DNA from: Gaiellaceae bacterium
Lineage (GTDB): Bacteria; Actinomycetota; Thermoleophilia; Gaiellales; Gaiellaceae
Assembly (NCBI GenBank): GCA_030446625.1
Contig: JAUJMY010000021.1
Location: 1-45,281, forward strand
DNA length: 45,281 nt
Direction: 5' to 3'
Part shown: piece by piece, positions 18,469-27,288 of the stretch
Numbering within the stretch: position 1 is the first letter of the stretch
How the letters are laid out: every line of letters starts with the position of its first letter
Position numbers and translations under genes: made by a program
The notes under the pieces: generated by a model
Told to the model about the DNA's origin: nothing
Databases searched by the model: none
What the model saw: only the letters and a program-made list of their open reading frames with translations

Positions 18469-18813
18469 CTAGACCGAGTACTGCGTGAGGAAGTAGTAGA
18501 ACGCGACCGCGATCGCGCCCGCGAGCGCGAGGCAGACGCCGACTCCGCCGAGGAAGCGTCCGGCCCGCGCCGACGACTCTCCTCCCACGCGCCCGAGCGT
18601 GCGCTCGAAGCGGACCAGCGCGCGCCGCCCGACGACGAGCGCCGCGACACCGGCGACCCCCGCGACGGGAATCGCGGCCGCCGCCTCGAGGAGCTCGATC
18701 AGGTCCGTCGTCTCCGCCACCGCGATCGCCACCGGCAGCGCAGCCGCCGCGAGAACGCCGAGCGCAAGCGAAACGCGCGCGCGGCCGTTACTGCTTCTTG
18801 TACGGGCGGCCAA
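18469..18813 (-). CDS. Small three-helix membrane protein, unknown
   Basis: 114 residues from a TTG at 18813, which overlaps the end of the second permease gene by 26 bases. Three hydrophobic segments are visible at about residues 15-33, 46-62 and 88-110, with an Arg-rich loop between the last two (GRRALVRFERTLGRVGG). I do not recognise a family. It stands between the nucleoside transporter genes and the rodZ-like gene, 27 bases before the latter, so it could belong to either unit. Confidence 0.6.
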   Translation of the reverse strand: MAARTRSSNGRARVSLALGVLAAAALPVAIAVAETTDLIELLEAAAAIPVAGVAGVAALVVGRRALVRFERTLGRVGGESSARAGRFLGGVGVCLALAGAIAVAFYYFLTQYSV

Positions 18814-20005
18814 CCGCGGCGGGCGGGATCGAGCGGCCGATCACGCCTGCGACCGCGATCAGCGTGAGCACGTACGGGAGGGTCTGGAAGAGCGTCGCGG
18901 CGGACTCGGAGTACTCCGGGAGTCGCTGCGCGAGCGCGCTCGAGAAGCCGAACAGGAGCGCGGCCGCGAAGGCGCCGAAGGGCCGCCACATGCCGAAGAT
19001 GAGCGCCGCGAGGGCGATGAAGCCGCGGCCCGCAGTCATGTTCTGGATGAAAGAGTGCACGAACCCGATCGACAGGTACGCACCGCCGAGCGCCGCGAGG
19101 ACTCCCGAGATGACGACGCCGAGGTAGCGGATCCCGTAGACCGAGATGCCGAGCGTGTCGGCCGCCTTCGGGTGCTCGCCGACAGAGCGGATCCGCAGCC
19201 CGAGCGGCGTCTTGAACATCACGACGTAGGACGCGAGCAGGCACGCGAACGAGAGCCAGATCATCAGGTTCAGCTGGCTGAACGCGGGTCCGATGAACGT
19301 GACGTCCTCGAGGAAGCCGAGACGGACGTCCGGGATCTGCGGGACGCCCTCCGGCGTCCCCTGCTCCCCGTAGATGTCGATGAAGAGGTAGCCCGTGATC
19401 CCGAGCGCGAGGAAGTTGATCGCGGTGCCGCTCACGATCTGGTCCGCGCGCAGGTGGATCGAGAAGAACGCGTGCACGAGCGCGAACAGCCCGCCCGCGA
19501 TCATCGCGATCACGAGCCCGAGCACCCACGAGTCCGTCCGGTCCGCCCCCCAGATCCCGAAGAACGCGCCGGCGAGCATGATCCCTTCGAGGCCGATGTT
19601 CACGACGCCGCTGCGCTCGGAGAACATGCCGCCGAGGGCGGCGAACGTGAGCGGCGTGGCGGCGCGGAGGGTCGCCGCGGCGAGCGCGCCCCAGACGACG
19701 ACGGTCTCGAGGTTCTCGACGCTCGACCGGGTCGCGAGGATCCCGCCGGCGATCCCGACGGCGGCGGCCACGACGGCGCCCCAGCCGACGCGGCGCTCGC
19801 CACGCGTGATCGCCCAGATGCCCGCCGCGGCTGCGGCGATCCCGACGGCGATCGGGACGACCACCGTCCGTGACGCGAGCGGCGGCAGCGCGAGCCAGAA
19901 CGCGAGCAGGCCGAGCGCGATTCCGAGCACCCCGACGCCGTTCGCTCCGCGCGGGAGGCGCAGCCACCCGGGCGCGCGCGTCGCTGCCGGCGCCTGTGCC
20001 GTCAC
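18788..20005 (-). CDS. Nucleoside ABC transporter permease (NupQ/BmpC-type)
   Basis: 405 residues from a GTG overlapping the first permease stop (GTGA). Many membrane helices. The conserved core includes LTFAALGGMFSERSGVVNIGLEGIML, characteristic of the simple-sugar/nucleoside permeases paired with BMP proteins. EHPKAADTLGISVYGIRYLGV is the cytoplasmic coupling-loop region. About 110 residues of extra hydrophobic sequence precede the core, longer than is usual for this subunit. It pairs with the permease encoded just upstream to form the membrane channel. Confidence 0.92.
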   Translation of the reverse strand: MTAQAPAATRAPGWLRLPRGANGVGVLGIALGLLAFWLALPPLASRTVVVPIAVGIAAAAAGIWAITRGERRVGWGAVVAAAVGIAGGILATRSSVENLETVVVWGALAAATLRAATPLTFAALGGMFSERSGVVNIGLEGIMLAGAFFGIWGADRTDSWVLGLVIAMIAGGLFALVHAFFSIHLRADQIVSGTAINFLALGITGYLFIDIYGEQGTPEGVPQIPDVRLGFLEDVTFIGPAFSQLNLMIWLSFACLLASYVVMFKTPLGLRIRSVGEHPKAADTLGISVYGIRYLGVVISGVLAALGGAYLSIGFVHSFIQNMTAGRGFIALAALIFGMWRPFGAFAAALLFGFSSALAQRLPEYSESAATLFQTLPYVLTLIAVAGVIGRSIPPAAVGRPYKKQ

Positions 20006-21267
20006 GTGGCGGCCTCGGCGCGCGGCGGCACCGCGGAGCGCCCGCGCAGCCGCCGCCGCAGCTGCCACAGGTACAGGACGAGCACGTCGGCGCCGACGAA
20101 GAGGACGACGAGCCCCTGGATGATCAGCGTCAGGTTGCTCGCCAGCTCGGGCGGGAAGACCTCGGGGTCCAGGTTCCGCGTCGACGTGCCGTTGAGGAGC
20201 GCCCCGAAGAGGAGCGCCGAGAGGCCGACGCCGATCGCCGTGTTGCGCCCGAGGAGCGCGACCGCGATCCCGATGAAACCGAGCGCGGAGACCTGGACGT
20301 CCGAGACGCTCAGCCGGAACTGCCAGCCCAGGATGTCGAGCGCGCCGGCGAGCCCCGCGAAGAGGCCGGAGATCGCCATCGCGAGGAAGTAGTTCCGGGG
20401 GACGTTGATGCCGCCGTAGCGCGCGGCCTCGGGGTTGAAGCCGACAGCGCGCACCTCGTAGCCGAGCGTCGTCCGGTTCAGGACGATCCAGAACGCGACG
20501 AGCGCGGCGAGGGCGACGAAGAGGCCGACGTGAAGGCCCTGGAGGAGCGGGTCGCCCCAGAAGACGGGCAGCTTCGCCGTCTCCGCGACGTCCTCCGAGA
20601 TCGGAACGGCGAGCGTCTCGTTCTGGAGCGGTCCGCCGAGGCCGAACGCGTACGTGCCGATCCAGACGACGATCCAGTTGAGCATGATCGTCGTGATCAC
20701 CTCGTGCGCGCCGACGGTCGCCTTCAGGAGCCCCGCGATCCCGGCGAGGACGGCGCCCGCGAGCGCCCCGATGACGATCGCGAGCACGACGTGCGCGACC
20801 CGCGGCAGCCCCGAGAGGGCGCCGCCGACCCAGACGGCCACGATCGCGCCGGCGAGATACTGGCCCTGGCCGCCGATGTTGAACAGGCCGCAGCGGAAGG
20901 CGAAGGCGACGGCGAGGCCGGTCAGGATGAGCGCGGTCGTCAGGAGCAGCGTCTGCTGGAGGTTCAGGCCCGCGAGAAACCGCTCCTCCCCCCGCACCCA
21001 CGGGAAGAGCCAGTTCAGGCCGCTGCCGTTGAAGATCGCCTCGTACGTCCGCAGCGGGTTCTTCCCCGTCGTGACGAGGACGACGAGGCCGCCGACGAAG
21101 AACGCGACGACCGCGGTCAGGAGCGGCGTCAGGATCCCGCCCGCGCGCTGGAAGAGCGCGAGCCTCGCCGCCACGCTCGGCGCGTAGTCCCCGCCTGTCG
21201 GGTGCTCCGCGCGCTCGGGCGTGTCCGGCTCCGCGAGCTCGCGGCGTTCCGGCTCCTGCTCGCTCAC
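20002..21267 (-). CDS. Nucleoside ABC transporter permease (NupP/BmpB-type)
   Basis: 421 residues from a GTG overlapping the ATPase stop (GTGA). A charged cytoplasmic N-terminus of about 40 residues precedes the first membrane helix. LTGLAVAFAFRCGLFNIGGQGQYLAG is the family signature of this permease type. GYEVRAVGFNPEAARYGGINVPRNYF is the coupling loop that meets the ATPase. It ends in a basic tail. With the second permease and the ATPase it forms a purine/ribonucleoside importer fed by the BMP proteins encoded upstream. Confidence 0.92.
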   Translation of the reverse strand: MSEQEPERRELAEPDTPERAEHPTGGDYAPSVAARLALFQRAGGILTPLLTAVVAFFVGGLVVLVTTGKNPLRTYEAIFNGSGLNWLFPWVRGEERFLAGLNLQQTLLLTTALILTGLAVAFAFRCGLFNIGGQGQYLAGAIVAVWVGGALSGLPRVAHVVLAIVIGALAGAVLAGIAGLLKATVGAHEVITTIMLNWIVVWIGTYAFGLGGPLQNETLAVPISEDVAETAKLPVFWGDPLLQGLHVGLFVALAALVAFWIVLNRTTLGYEVRAVGFNPEAARYGGINVPRNYFLAMAISGLFAGLAGALDILGWQFRLSVSDVQVSALGFIGIAVALLGRNTAIGVGLSALLFGALLNGTSTRNLDPEVFPPELASNLTLIIQGLVVLFVGADVLVLYLWQLRRRLRGRSAVPPRAEAAT

Positions 21268-22799
21268 ACCGCGACCTCCTCGCGGCGCCCGCCGCCGGTC
21301 ATGGCGACGCCGAGCTCCTCCTCGGAGGCGTCGGGCGGGTACTCGCCGACGATCCGGCCTTCGTAGATCACGAGGATCCGGTCGGCGAGCGACAGGATCT
21401 CGTCCAGCTCGAGCGAGATGAGCAGGATCGCGCGTCCTTTGTCGCGCTCCTCGACGAGGCGCCGGTGCACGTACTCGATTGCGCCGACGTCGAGGCCGCG
21501 CGTCGGCTGCGCCGCGAGCAGGACGCGCGGGTTCCGCGAAACCTCGCGCGCGATCACGACCTTCTGCTGGTTGCCGCCCGAGAGGGCGCCGGCGCGTGTC
21601 TCCGGCGCGCCGCCGCGGACGTCGAACTCGCGCAGGAGCCTGCGCGCGCGCTCGATCAGCCGGCGGGGGAAGAGCCAGCCGAAGCGGGACGATGCCGGCT
21701 CGGCGTAGTCGTGCAGCGCGATGTTCTCCGCGAGCGTGAAGTCGAGCACGAGCCCGCGGCGGTGGCGATCTTCGGGAATGTGCCCGATCCCCGCGTCGAG
21801 CATCTGGCGCGCGCTCGCGTGCTCGAACTCGCGGCCCGCGACGCGCACGCGACCGCTGTCGATCCGGCGCAGCCCCGTGATCGCGTCGATCAGCTCGCTC
21901 TGGCCGTTGCCGTCGACGCCCGCGATGCCCAGGATCTCGCCCGCGCGTACGGCCAACGAGACGCCGCGCACCGCCTCGAGCCCTCGATCGTCGAGCACGC
22001 GCACGTCCTCCACCTCGAGCAGCGGCTCGGCGGGACGCGCCGGGGTCTTGTCCACGCGCAGCAGCACCTCGCGGCCAACCATCGCGCGCGCGAGCGAGTC
22101 CTCCGTCGCTCCCTCGCGCGTGCACGTCTCGACCATCTTCCCGCGCCGCAGCACCGAGATCCGGTCGGCGATCTCGAGCACCTCGTTCAACTTGTGCGAA
22201 ATGAAGATGATCGACTTCCCCTGCGACTTCAGGCTCTCGATCACCTCGAACAGCTCCCCCGCCTCCTGCGGCGTCAGGACGGCCGTCGGCTCGTCGAGGA
22301 TCAGGATGTCCGCGCCGCGATAGAGCGCCTTCAGGATCTCGACGCGCTGCTGCTGGCCGACCGTGATGTTCTCGATGCGCGCGTTCGGGTCGACGGCGAG
22401 CCCGAACCGGTCCGAGATCTCGCGCACGCGCTCCACGGCGCCGGCGTAGTTCAGGAGGACGCCCGCGCGCGTCGGTTCCGTCGCGAGGACGATGTTCTCG
22501 GCGACGGTCATCACCGGTATGAGCATGAAGTGCTGGTGCACCATCCCGATCCCGAGCTCGATCGCCTCCCTCGGCGAGTGGATGCGCGCGCGCTTGCCGC
22601 TGACGAGGATCTCGCCCTCGTCGGGGTGGTAGAGCCCGTAGAGGACGTTCATCAGCGTCGACTTCCCGGCGCCGTTCTCGCCGAGCAGGGCGTGCACCTC
22701 GGCCACGCGCAGGTCGAAGTCGACCGCGTCGTTCGCGACGATGCCCGGGAAACGCTTCGTGATGCCGCGGAGCTCGAGGACGGGTGCCGCGTCAGCCAC
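21264..22799 (-). CDS. Nucleoside ABC transporter ATPase (NupO/BmpA-system, duplicated NBD)
   Basis: 511 residues from a GTG. Two ATP-binding domains in one chain. The first has Walker A GENGAGKST (40-48), signature ITVGQQQRVEI and Walker B ILILDEPTAVL. The second has a degenerate Walker A (GVDGNGQSEL) and signature LSGGNQQKVV, with AAQPTRGLDVGA in place of the usual DEPT motif. This is normal for the sugar/nucleoside class, where one site is weak. It powers uptake through the two permeases that follow. A gap of 23 bases separates it from the first binding-protein gene. Confidence 0.94.
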   Translation of the reverse strand: MADAAPVLELRGITKRFPGIVANDAVDFDLRVAEVHALLGENGAGKSTLMNVLYGLYHPDEGEILVSGKRARIHSPREAIELGIGMVHQHFMLIPVMTVAENIVLATEPTRAGVLLNYAGAVERVREISDRFGLAVDPNARIENITVGQQQRVEILKALYRGADILILDEPTAVLTPQEAGELFEVIESLKSQGKSIIFISHKLNEVLEIADRISVLRRGKMVETCTREGATEDSLARAMVGREVLLRVDKTPARPAEPLLEVEDVRVLDDRGLEAVRGVSLAVRAGEILGIAGVDGNGQSELIDAITGLRRIDSGRVRVAGREFEHASARQMLDAGIGHIPEDRHRRGLVLDFTLAENIALHDYAEPASSRFGWLFPRRLIERARRLLREFDVRGGAPETRAGALSGGNQQKVVIAREVSRNPRVLLAAQPTRGLDVGAIEYVHRRLVEERDKGRAILLISLELDEILSLADRILVIYEGRIVGEYPPDASEEELGVAMTGGGRREEVAV

Positions 22800-22822
22800 T
22801 GCCGCGCGATTCTAAGCGGGCG

Positions 22823-23845
22823 TTATTTGACGGCGTCGGGGATGTTCGCGATCTCGCCGTCCGCGATCTGCCGCTCGACGTCCTCGACCTCGTCGGCAAC
22901 GTCCTGCGGAACCGTCGCGCTGATCTTCCCGAGCCCGACCCCGCCGGACTTGACGTCGAAGACGCTGTCCGCGCCGCCCTGGAACGTGCCGCCCTGGACG
23001 CTCTCGATCGCCTCGAAGACGGCGACGTCGACCTTCTTCAGCGCGCTCGTGAGGATGTGCTCGCCGAGGTTCGACTGGTCCGCGTCGACGCCGATCCCCC
23101 AGACGTCGCGCTGCTTCGCGGCGTCGAGCGCGCCGAGGCCGCAGCCGCCCGCAACCTGGAACACGACCTTCGAGCCGCGCGAGATCTGCGTGAGCGCGAC
23201 CTCCTTGCACTTCGCCTGGTCGACGAAGTCCTGCGAGTAGCCGTTCAGCGTCTTCACGGACGGATTCGCGGCCTTCGCGCCCGCCTGGTAGCCGGCGATG
23301 TAGTGGTCGACAGGTGGGATCTTCTGGCCGCCGACGGAGCTCACGGTCGCTCCGTCCTCGACGCTCAGGCCCGCGAGGTAGCCGGCGAGGTATCCCGCCT
23401 CCTGCTCCTTGAAGAGCAGCCCGCGCACGTTCTTCGGCTTCCCCTTCAGGCCTGACTGCGGGAAGTCCACGATCGCGAAGTCCACGTCGGGGAAGCGCGG
23501 CGCGACCGTCGCCACCGACTCGGACATCAGGAAGCCGACGGCGATCACGAGGTCGTAGCCCTGCTGGGCGGCCGACGAGAGGTTCGGCACGTAGTCCTGC
23601 GGCGAGCGCGAGATGAGGACGCGGCCCTCGACGCCGAGCTCCTCCCTCGCGCGCTTCAGGCCCTGGTTCGCCAGGAAGTTGAACGACTTGTCGTCGAGCC
23701 CGCCGATGTCCGTGACGAGCGCGACGCGCACGGCCTCGCCGCCGCCGCCCTCGCGCGCTGTCTCGGCCGCTTCGTCCTCGCCGCCACAGGCCACGAGGAG
23801 CGCGCAGAGCGCGAGCAGCGTGGCAAGCATTCGAGCCCGCTTCAC
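22823..23845 (-). CDS. BMP-family nucleoside-binding lipoprotein
   Basis: 340 residues from a GTG. A signal peptide ends in the lipobox LVAC with C20 as the lipidated residue, so the protein is anchored outside the membrane. The BMP (PnrA-like) domain follows, with VALVTDIGGLDDKSFNFLANQGL and GIGVDADQ. BMP proteins of this type bind purine nucleosides. It is the binding protein directly linked to the ATPase and permease genes. It is closely related to the next protein upstream (same SPQDYVPNLS, NVRGLLFKEQEAGYL and VVFQVAGGCGLGAL segments), so the two arose by duplication. Confidence 0.92.
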   Translation of the reverse strand: MKRARMLATLLALCALLVACGGEDEAAETAREGGGGEAVRVALVTDIGGLDDKSFNFLANQGLKRAREELGVEGRVLISRSPQDYVPNLSSAAQQGYDLVIAVGFLMSESVATVAPRFPDVDFAIVDFPQSGLKGKPKNVRGLLFKEQEAGYLAGYLAGLSVEDGATVSSVGGQKIPPVDHYIAGYQAGAKAANPSVKTLNGYSQDFVDQAKCKEVALTQISRGSKVVFQVAGGCGLGALDAAKQRDVWGIGVDADQSNLGEHILTSALKKVDVAVFEAIESVQGGTFQGGADSVFDVKSGGVGLGKISATVPQDVADEVEDVERQIADGEIANIPDAVK

Positions 23846-23875
23846 CCTTCGATCGTACCGGCGCCCGCTGAACGA

Positions 23876-23903
23876 CGAGGGGCGGACTCGCGTCCGCCCC
23901 TCG
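23876..23903 (-). terminator. Hairpin with GNRA loop after the first BMP gene
   Basis: CGAGGGGCGGAC and GTCCGCCCCTCG form a perfect 12-bp stem. On the minus strand the loop is GCGA, a GNRA tetraloop, which points to a role in RNA transcribed from that strand. It lies 22 bases beyond the stop of the upstream BMP gene and before the next one. No T-run follows. It may end part of the transcripts or protect the 3' end of the first BMP mRNA, so that this binding protein is made in excess over the transporter. Confidence 0.6.
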
Positions 23904-23925
23904 CATCCCCCGTTTTCCGTACTCG

Positions 23926-24975
23926 TTACGGCACGCGCTGCGGGATGGCGACCTTGCCCGCGGCGATGAGCCGCTGCTGGGCCCGCGTCGCGGCCACGTC
24001 GGCCGGGTGCGCGCGCCGGCTCACCTTGCCGAGTCCGACGCCGCCCGTCTTCACGCCGAGGATGGCGTTGAAGCCACCGCGGAACCGCGCCCCCTGCGCC
24101 TTGGCAGCCTTAGTCGTCAGGAACACCGCGACGTCGACCTTCTTGAGGGCGCTCGTCAGAACGTGCTGGCCGAGGTAGCCCTGGTCGGCGTCGACGCCGA
24201 TCCCGAAGACGCGCCTGTCCTTCGCGGCCGAGAGCGCGCCGAGGCCGCAGCCGCCCGCGACCTGGAAGATGACGCTAGCGCCGTTGCTGATCTGGTTGAG
24301 CGCCGCCTCCTTGCACTTCGCGGTGTCCGTGAAGCTCTGGGAGTAGCTGATCAGCACCTGGACGCGGCGGTTCGCCTTCCGCGCGCCCGCGCGGTAGCCC
24401 GCGATGAACCGGTCGACCGGCGGGATCTTGATACCGCCGACGGCGCCGACCTTCTGGTTGCCGCCGACCGGCCGCCGCTTGACCTGGAGCCCCGCGAGAT
24501 AGCCGACGAGGTAGCCCGCCTCCTGCTCCTTGAAGAGCAGGCCGCGGACGTTCGTCGGCTTGTCCTTCAGGCCCTCGATCGCGCCGTCCACCATCGCGAA
24601 TTTCGTGTTCGGGAACGACCGCGCGACCGTGTTGACCGCGTCGACCATCAGGAACCCGACGGCGATCACGAGGTCGTGGCCGCCGCGCGCCGCAGCCGAG
24701 AGGTTCGGCACGTAGTCCTGCGGCGAGTTCGAGATGAAGACGCGCGTCTGGATCTTCAGCTCCCTCTGCGCCCGCAGACGGCCCTGGTTCGCCAGCTGGT
24801 TGAACCCGCGGTCGTTGAGGCCGCCGATGTCCGTGACGATCGCCATGGAGAACGCCCCCTGCTCCGCAGACGCGGGAGCGGCGGTCGCCTCCGTCTTGGC
24901 GGCGCCTCCGGACACGGCGACGAGCGCCGTCACCGCAAATGCCATGGTCAGCCATGGCAGCAAGAACTTCTTCAC
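23926..24975 (-). CDS. BMP-family substrate-binding protein, second copy without lipobox
   Basis: 349 residues from the GTG at 24975, which follows a strong AAGGAGGGG site; a GTG eight codons upstream would ignore that site. The N-terminus KKFLLPWLTMAFAVTALVAVSG is a signal peptide or membrane anchor, but it has no cysteine at a lipobox position, unlike its paralogue. The mature part is a BMP domain with AIVTDIGGLNDRGFNQLANQG and GIGVDADQGYLG. It is the first gene of the transporter unit and is followed by a strong hairpin. Probably secreted and either released or held by an uncleaved helix. Confidence 0.9.
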   Translation of the reverse strand: MKKFLLPWLTMAFAVTALVAVSGGAAKTEATAAPASAEQGAFSMAIVTDIGGLNDRGFNQLANQGRLRAQRELKIQTRVFISNSPQDYVPNLSAAARGGHDLVIAVGFLMVDAVNTVARSFPNTKFAMVDGAIEGLKDKPTNVRGLLFKEQEAGYLVGYLAGLQVKRRPVGGNQKVGAVGGIKIPPVDRFIAGYRAGARKANRRVQVLISYSQSFTDTAKCKEAALNQISNGASVIFQVAGGCGLGALSAAKDRRVFGIGVDADQGYLGQHVLTSALKKVDVAVFLTTKAAKAQGARFRGGFNAILGVKTGGVGLGKVSRRAHPADVAATRAQQRLIAAGKVAIPQRVP

Positions 24976-24986
24976 AAATCCCCTCC

Positions 24987-24999
24987 TTGGTGACACCAA
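24987..24999. promoter_or_regulatory. Palindrome at the ribosome site of the first BMP gene
   Basis: TTGGTG-A-CACCAA is a perfect 13-base palindrome. It touches the AAGGAGGGG ribosome site of the BMP gene that heads the transporter operon (site at 24980-24988 on the minus strand). As DNA it could be an operator; as RNA a six-bp hairpin at the edge of the ribosome site. Which is right cannot be told from one copy. No clear -35/-10 pair stands out in 25000-25066. Confidence 0.4.
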
Positions 25000-25066
25000 C
25001 CTGCCCCCCTCTTACGACGCCGACTCTATCCCGAAGTTGGGCGCGAAAAACCGGAGCAGCGGCCCG

Positions 25067-27265
25067 TCAGCCCGTCAGCACGCGCTCGAGGTCGGCCTCG
25101 TCCACGAGGACCCGCCGAGGCTTCGAGCCCTCGTACCCGGAGATGATCCCGCGCCGCTCGAGCATGTCGATCAGCCGTCCGGCGCGCGTGTACCCGACGC
25201 GCAGGCGCCGCTGGAGCAGGGACGTGGAGGCGCTCTGCACCTGCACGACGATCTCGATCGCGCGGTCGAGCAGCGGGTCCTCGTCGGGGTCGAAGTCGTC
25301 CTCGCCGCCGTCCGCGTCCTCCGCGAACGCCTCCGGGAGCTCGAGCAGCGACTCGTCCAGCTGCTGCTCGCGCTGGTGACGGCACTGCTCCACGACGAGC
25401 GCGACCTCCTCCTCGCTGACGTACGCGCCCTGGACGCGCTGGAGGCGCGACGTGCCGAGCGGCTTGAAGAGCATGTCGCCCTGCCCGAGGAGGCTCTCGG
25501 CGCCCGACTGGTCGAGGATGACGCGCGAGTCGGTCTGGCTCGAGACGGCGAAAGCGATCCGGGAGGGCACGTTCGCCTTGATCATGCCGGTGATCACGTC
25601 GACCGACGGGCGCTGCGTCGCGAGCACGAGGTGGATCCCGACGGCGCGCGACTTCTGCGCGAGCCGGATGATCGCGTCCTCGACCGCCTGCGGCGAGACC
25701 ATCATCAGGTCGGCGAGCTCGTCGATCACGACGAGCAGGTAGGGCAGCGTGTCCTCGCCGCGCTGGCGCAGCGACCTGTTCGCCTCGGGGAGACTGCGGG
25801 CGCGCACCGCGCTCAGACGCTCGTAGCGTCGCTCCATCTCCGCGACGACGTTCGCGAGCACGGCCGAGGCCTCCTTCGGGCTGGAGACGACGGGCGTCAG
25901 CAGGTGCGGGATCGACTCGTAGTAGTTGAGCTCGATCCGCTTCGGGTCGACGAGGATCATCCGCACGTCGTCGGGCGTCGAGCGGAGCAGGATCGAGGTC
26001 AGGATCGTGTTGATGCACCCCGACTTTCCGGACCCCGTCGTGCCCGCGATCAGGATGTGCGGCATCCGCGCGAGGTCGGCCCAGACGGCGGTGCCGGAGA
26101 TGTCCTTCCCGAGCCAGACCGCGAGCGGGCTCGCCGTCGCGGGCAGGTCGTCGTAGATGTCGCCGAGCGTGACGAGGTTCGGCGACTGGTTCGGGACCTC
26201 GACCCCGACCGCCTGCTTCCCCGGGATCGGCGCGAGGATCCGGATCTCGGTGGTCGCCAGTGCGTACGAGAGGTCGTCCTTCAGCGCCGCGACCTTCGAC
26301 ACCTTCGTCCCCGGCGCGAGCTGGAGCTCGTAGCGTGTCACGCGCGGGCCGAAGATCTGGCCGACGACGGACGCGTCGATGCCGAAGTGCGCGAGCGTCT
26401 GGACGAGCAGCTCCCCCATCCGCGCTCCGGCCTCGGCGCCCGCTCCGTTCACAGGCTTCGACGGCCGCAGGAGCGAGCGGTCGGGAAGCCGGTACTCCGT
26501 CTCGGCGCGCGGCGCGGCGTCGAAGAGGCTCGGCGGCTCCTCGTGCGCGAGCGGCGCCGGCTCCTCGACGAGGAGCGGCGGCGGCGCGGCGCTCGTGTGC
26601 TCGGAGACGACGTCGGGAAAGTCGTGCTCGGCGTCGACGGGCGGCGCGGGTGCGGCGCCCTCCTCTCGCGGAGGCACGGCGAGCGCGAGTGGCTCCGCGC
26701 GCTCGGCGATGCGCCGTGTCGAGCTCCCCGCCCGGCGCAGCGCGTGGCCCGACCGCCGCAGGAGCGCGCCCGCGGAGGCACCGGAGACCAGGAGCGTCCC
26801 GGCGAGGAGGAGCGTCGCGCCGACGATCGTCGCGCCGGTCTCGCCGAGGAGGAACGCGACGCCGCCGTCGAGGATCCGACCCACATAGCCGCCGCGCTCG
26901 CGTCCGAGCGTGAGCAGCGCACCGAGCGCGAGCACGACGAGTCCAGTCCGGAACGGCCGCACGCCCACGAGGGAGCTCCGCGCGAGCATCAGCACGCCGA
27001 CGGCGCCGAGCACGAGCGGCGCGCCGTAGGCCGCCCACCCGACCAGCGCGTCGAAGCCGCGCGCGACCGCGCTCCCGACGACCCCGCCTTCCCAACCGAG
27101 GTAGAGCAGCGAGGCGAGGAAGAGACCGAGCGCTGCGAGCGCGAGCCCTGCCAGCTCCGGATGGTGATGGCCGCGCGCGGCGCGCTTCGTCTTCTGCGTC
27201 CGCTTCTTCACGCGCGAAGGCGTGCGCGGGCGCAGCTTCGCCGGTCGTTTCTTCTTCCGCGCCAT
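25067..27265 (-). CDS. ftsK: DNA translocase FtsK/SpoIIIE
   Basis: 732 residues from the ATG at 27265 (GAAGG eight bases upstream). A basic N-terminus (MARKKKRPAK) is followed by four membrane helices within about residues 35-165, a Pro/Glu/Ala-rich linker, then the alpha and beta motor domains. Walker A GTTGSGKSG is near residues 406-414 and Walker B LLVVIDELADLMM follows. The C-terminal winged-helix gamma domain (LLQRRLRVGYTRAGRLIDMLERRGII) reads the polar DNA motifs. It moves chromosome ends across the division septum. The linker is short for the family. 23 bases separate it from the dioxygenase-like gene. Confidence 0.95.
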   Translation of the reverse strand: MARKKKRPAKLRPRTPSRVKKRTQKTKRAARGHHHPELAGLALAALGLFLASLLYLGWEGGVVGSAVARGFDALVGWAAYGAPLVLGAVGVLMLARSSLVGVRPFRTGLVVLALGALLTLGRERGGYVGRILDGGVAFLLGETGATIVGATLLLAGTLLVSGASAGALLRRSGHALRRAGSSTRRIAERAEPLALAVPPREEGAAPAPPVDAEHDFPDVVSEHTSAAPPPLLVEEPAPLAHEEPPSLFDAAPRAETEYRLPDRSLLRPSKPVNGAGAEAGARMGELLVQTLAHFGIDASVVGQIFGPRVTRYELQLAPGTKVSKVAALKDDLSYALATTEIRILAPIPGKQAVGVEVPNQSPNLVTLGDIYDDLPATASPLAVWLGKDISGTAVWADLARMPHILIAGTTGSGKSGCINTILTSILLRSTPDDVRMILVDPKRIELNYYESIPHLLTPVVSSPKEASAVLANVVAEMERRYERLSAVRARSLPEANRSLRQRGEDTLPYLLVVIDELADLMMVSPQAVEDAIIRLAQKSRAVGIHLVLATQRPSVDVITGMIKANVPSRIAFAVSSQTDSRVILDQSGAESLLGQGDMLFKPLGTSRLQRVQGAYVSEEEVALVVEQCRHQREQQLDESLLELPEAFAEDADGGEDDFDPDEDPLLDRAIEIVVQVQSASTSLLQRRLRVGYTRAGRLIDMLERRGIISGYEGSKPRRVLVDEADLERVLTG

Positions 27266-27288
27266 CGGCGCGACCTTCGTGCCCGGGC

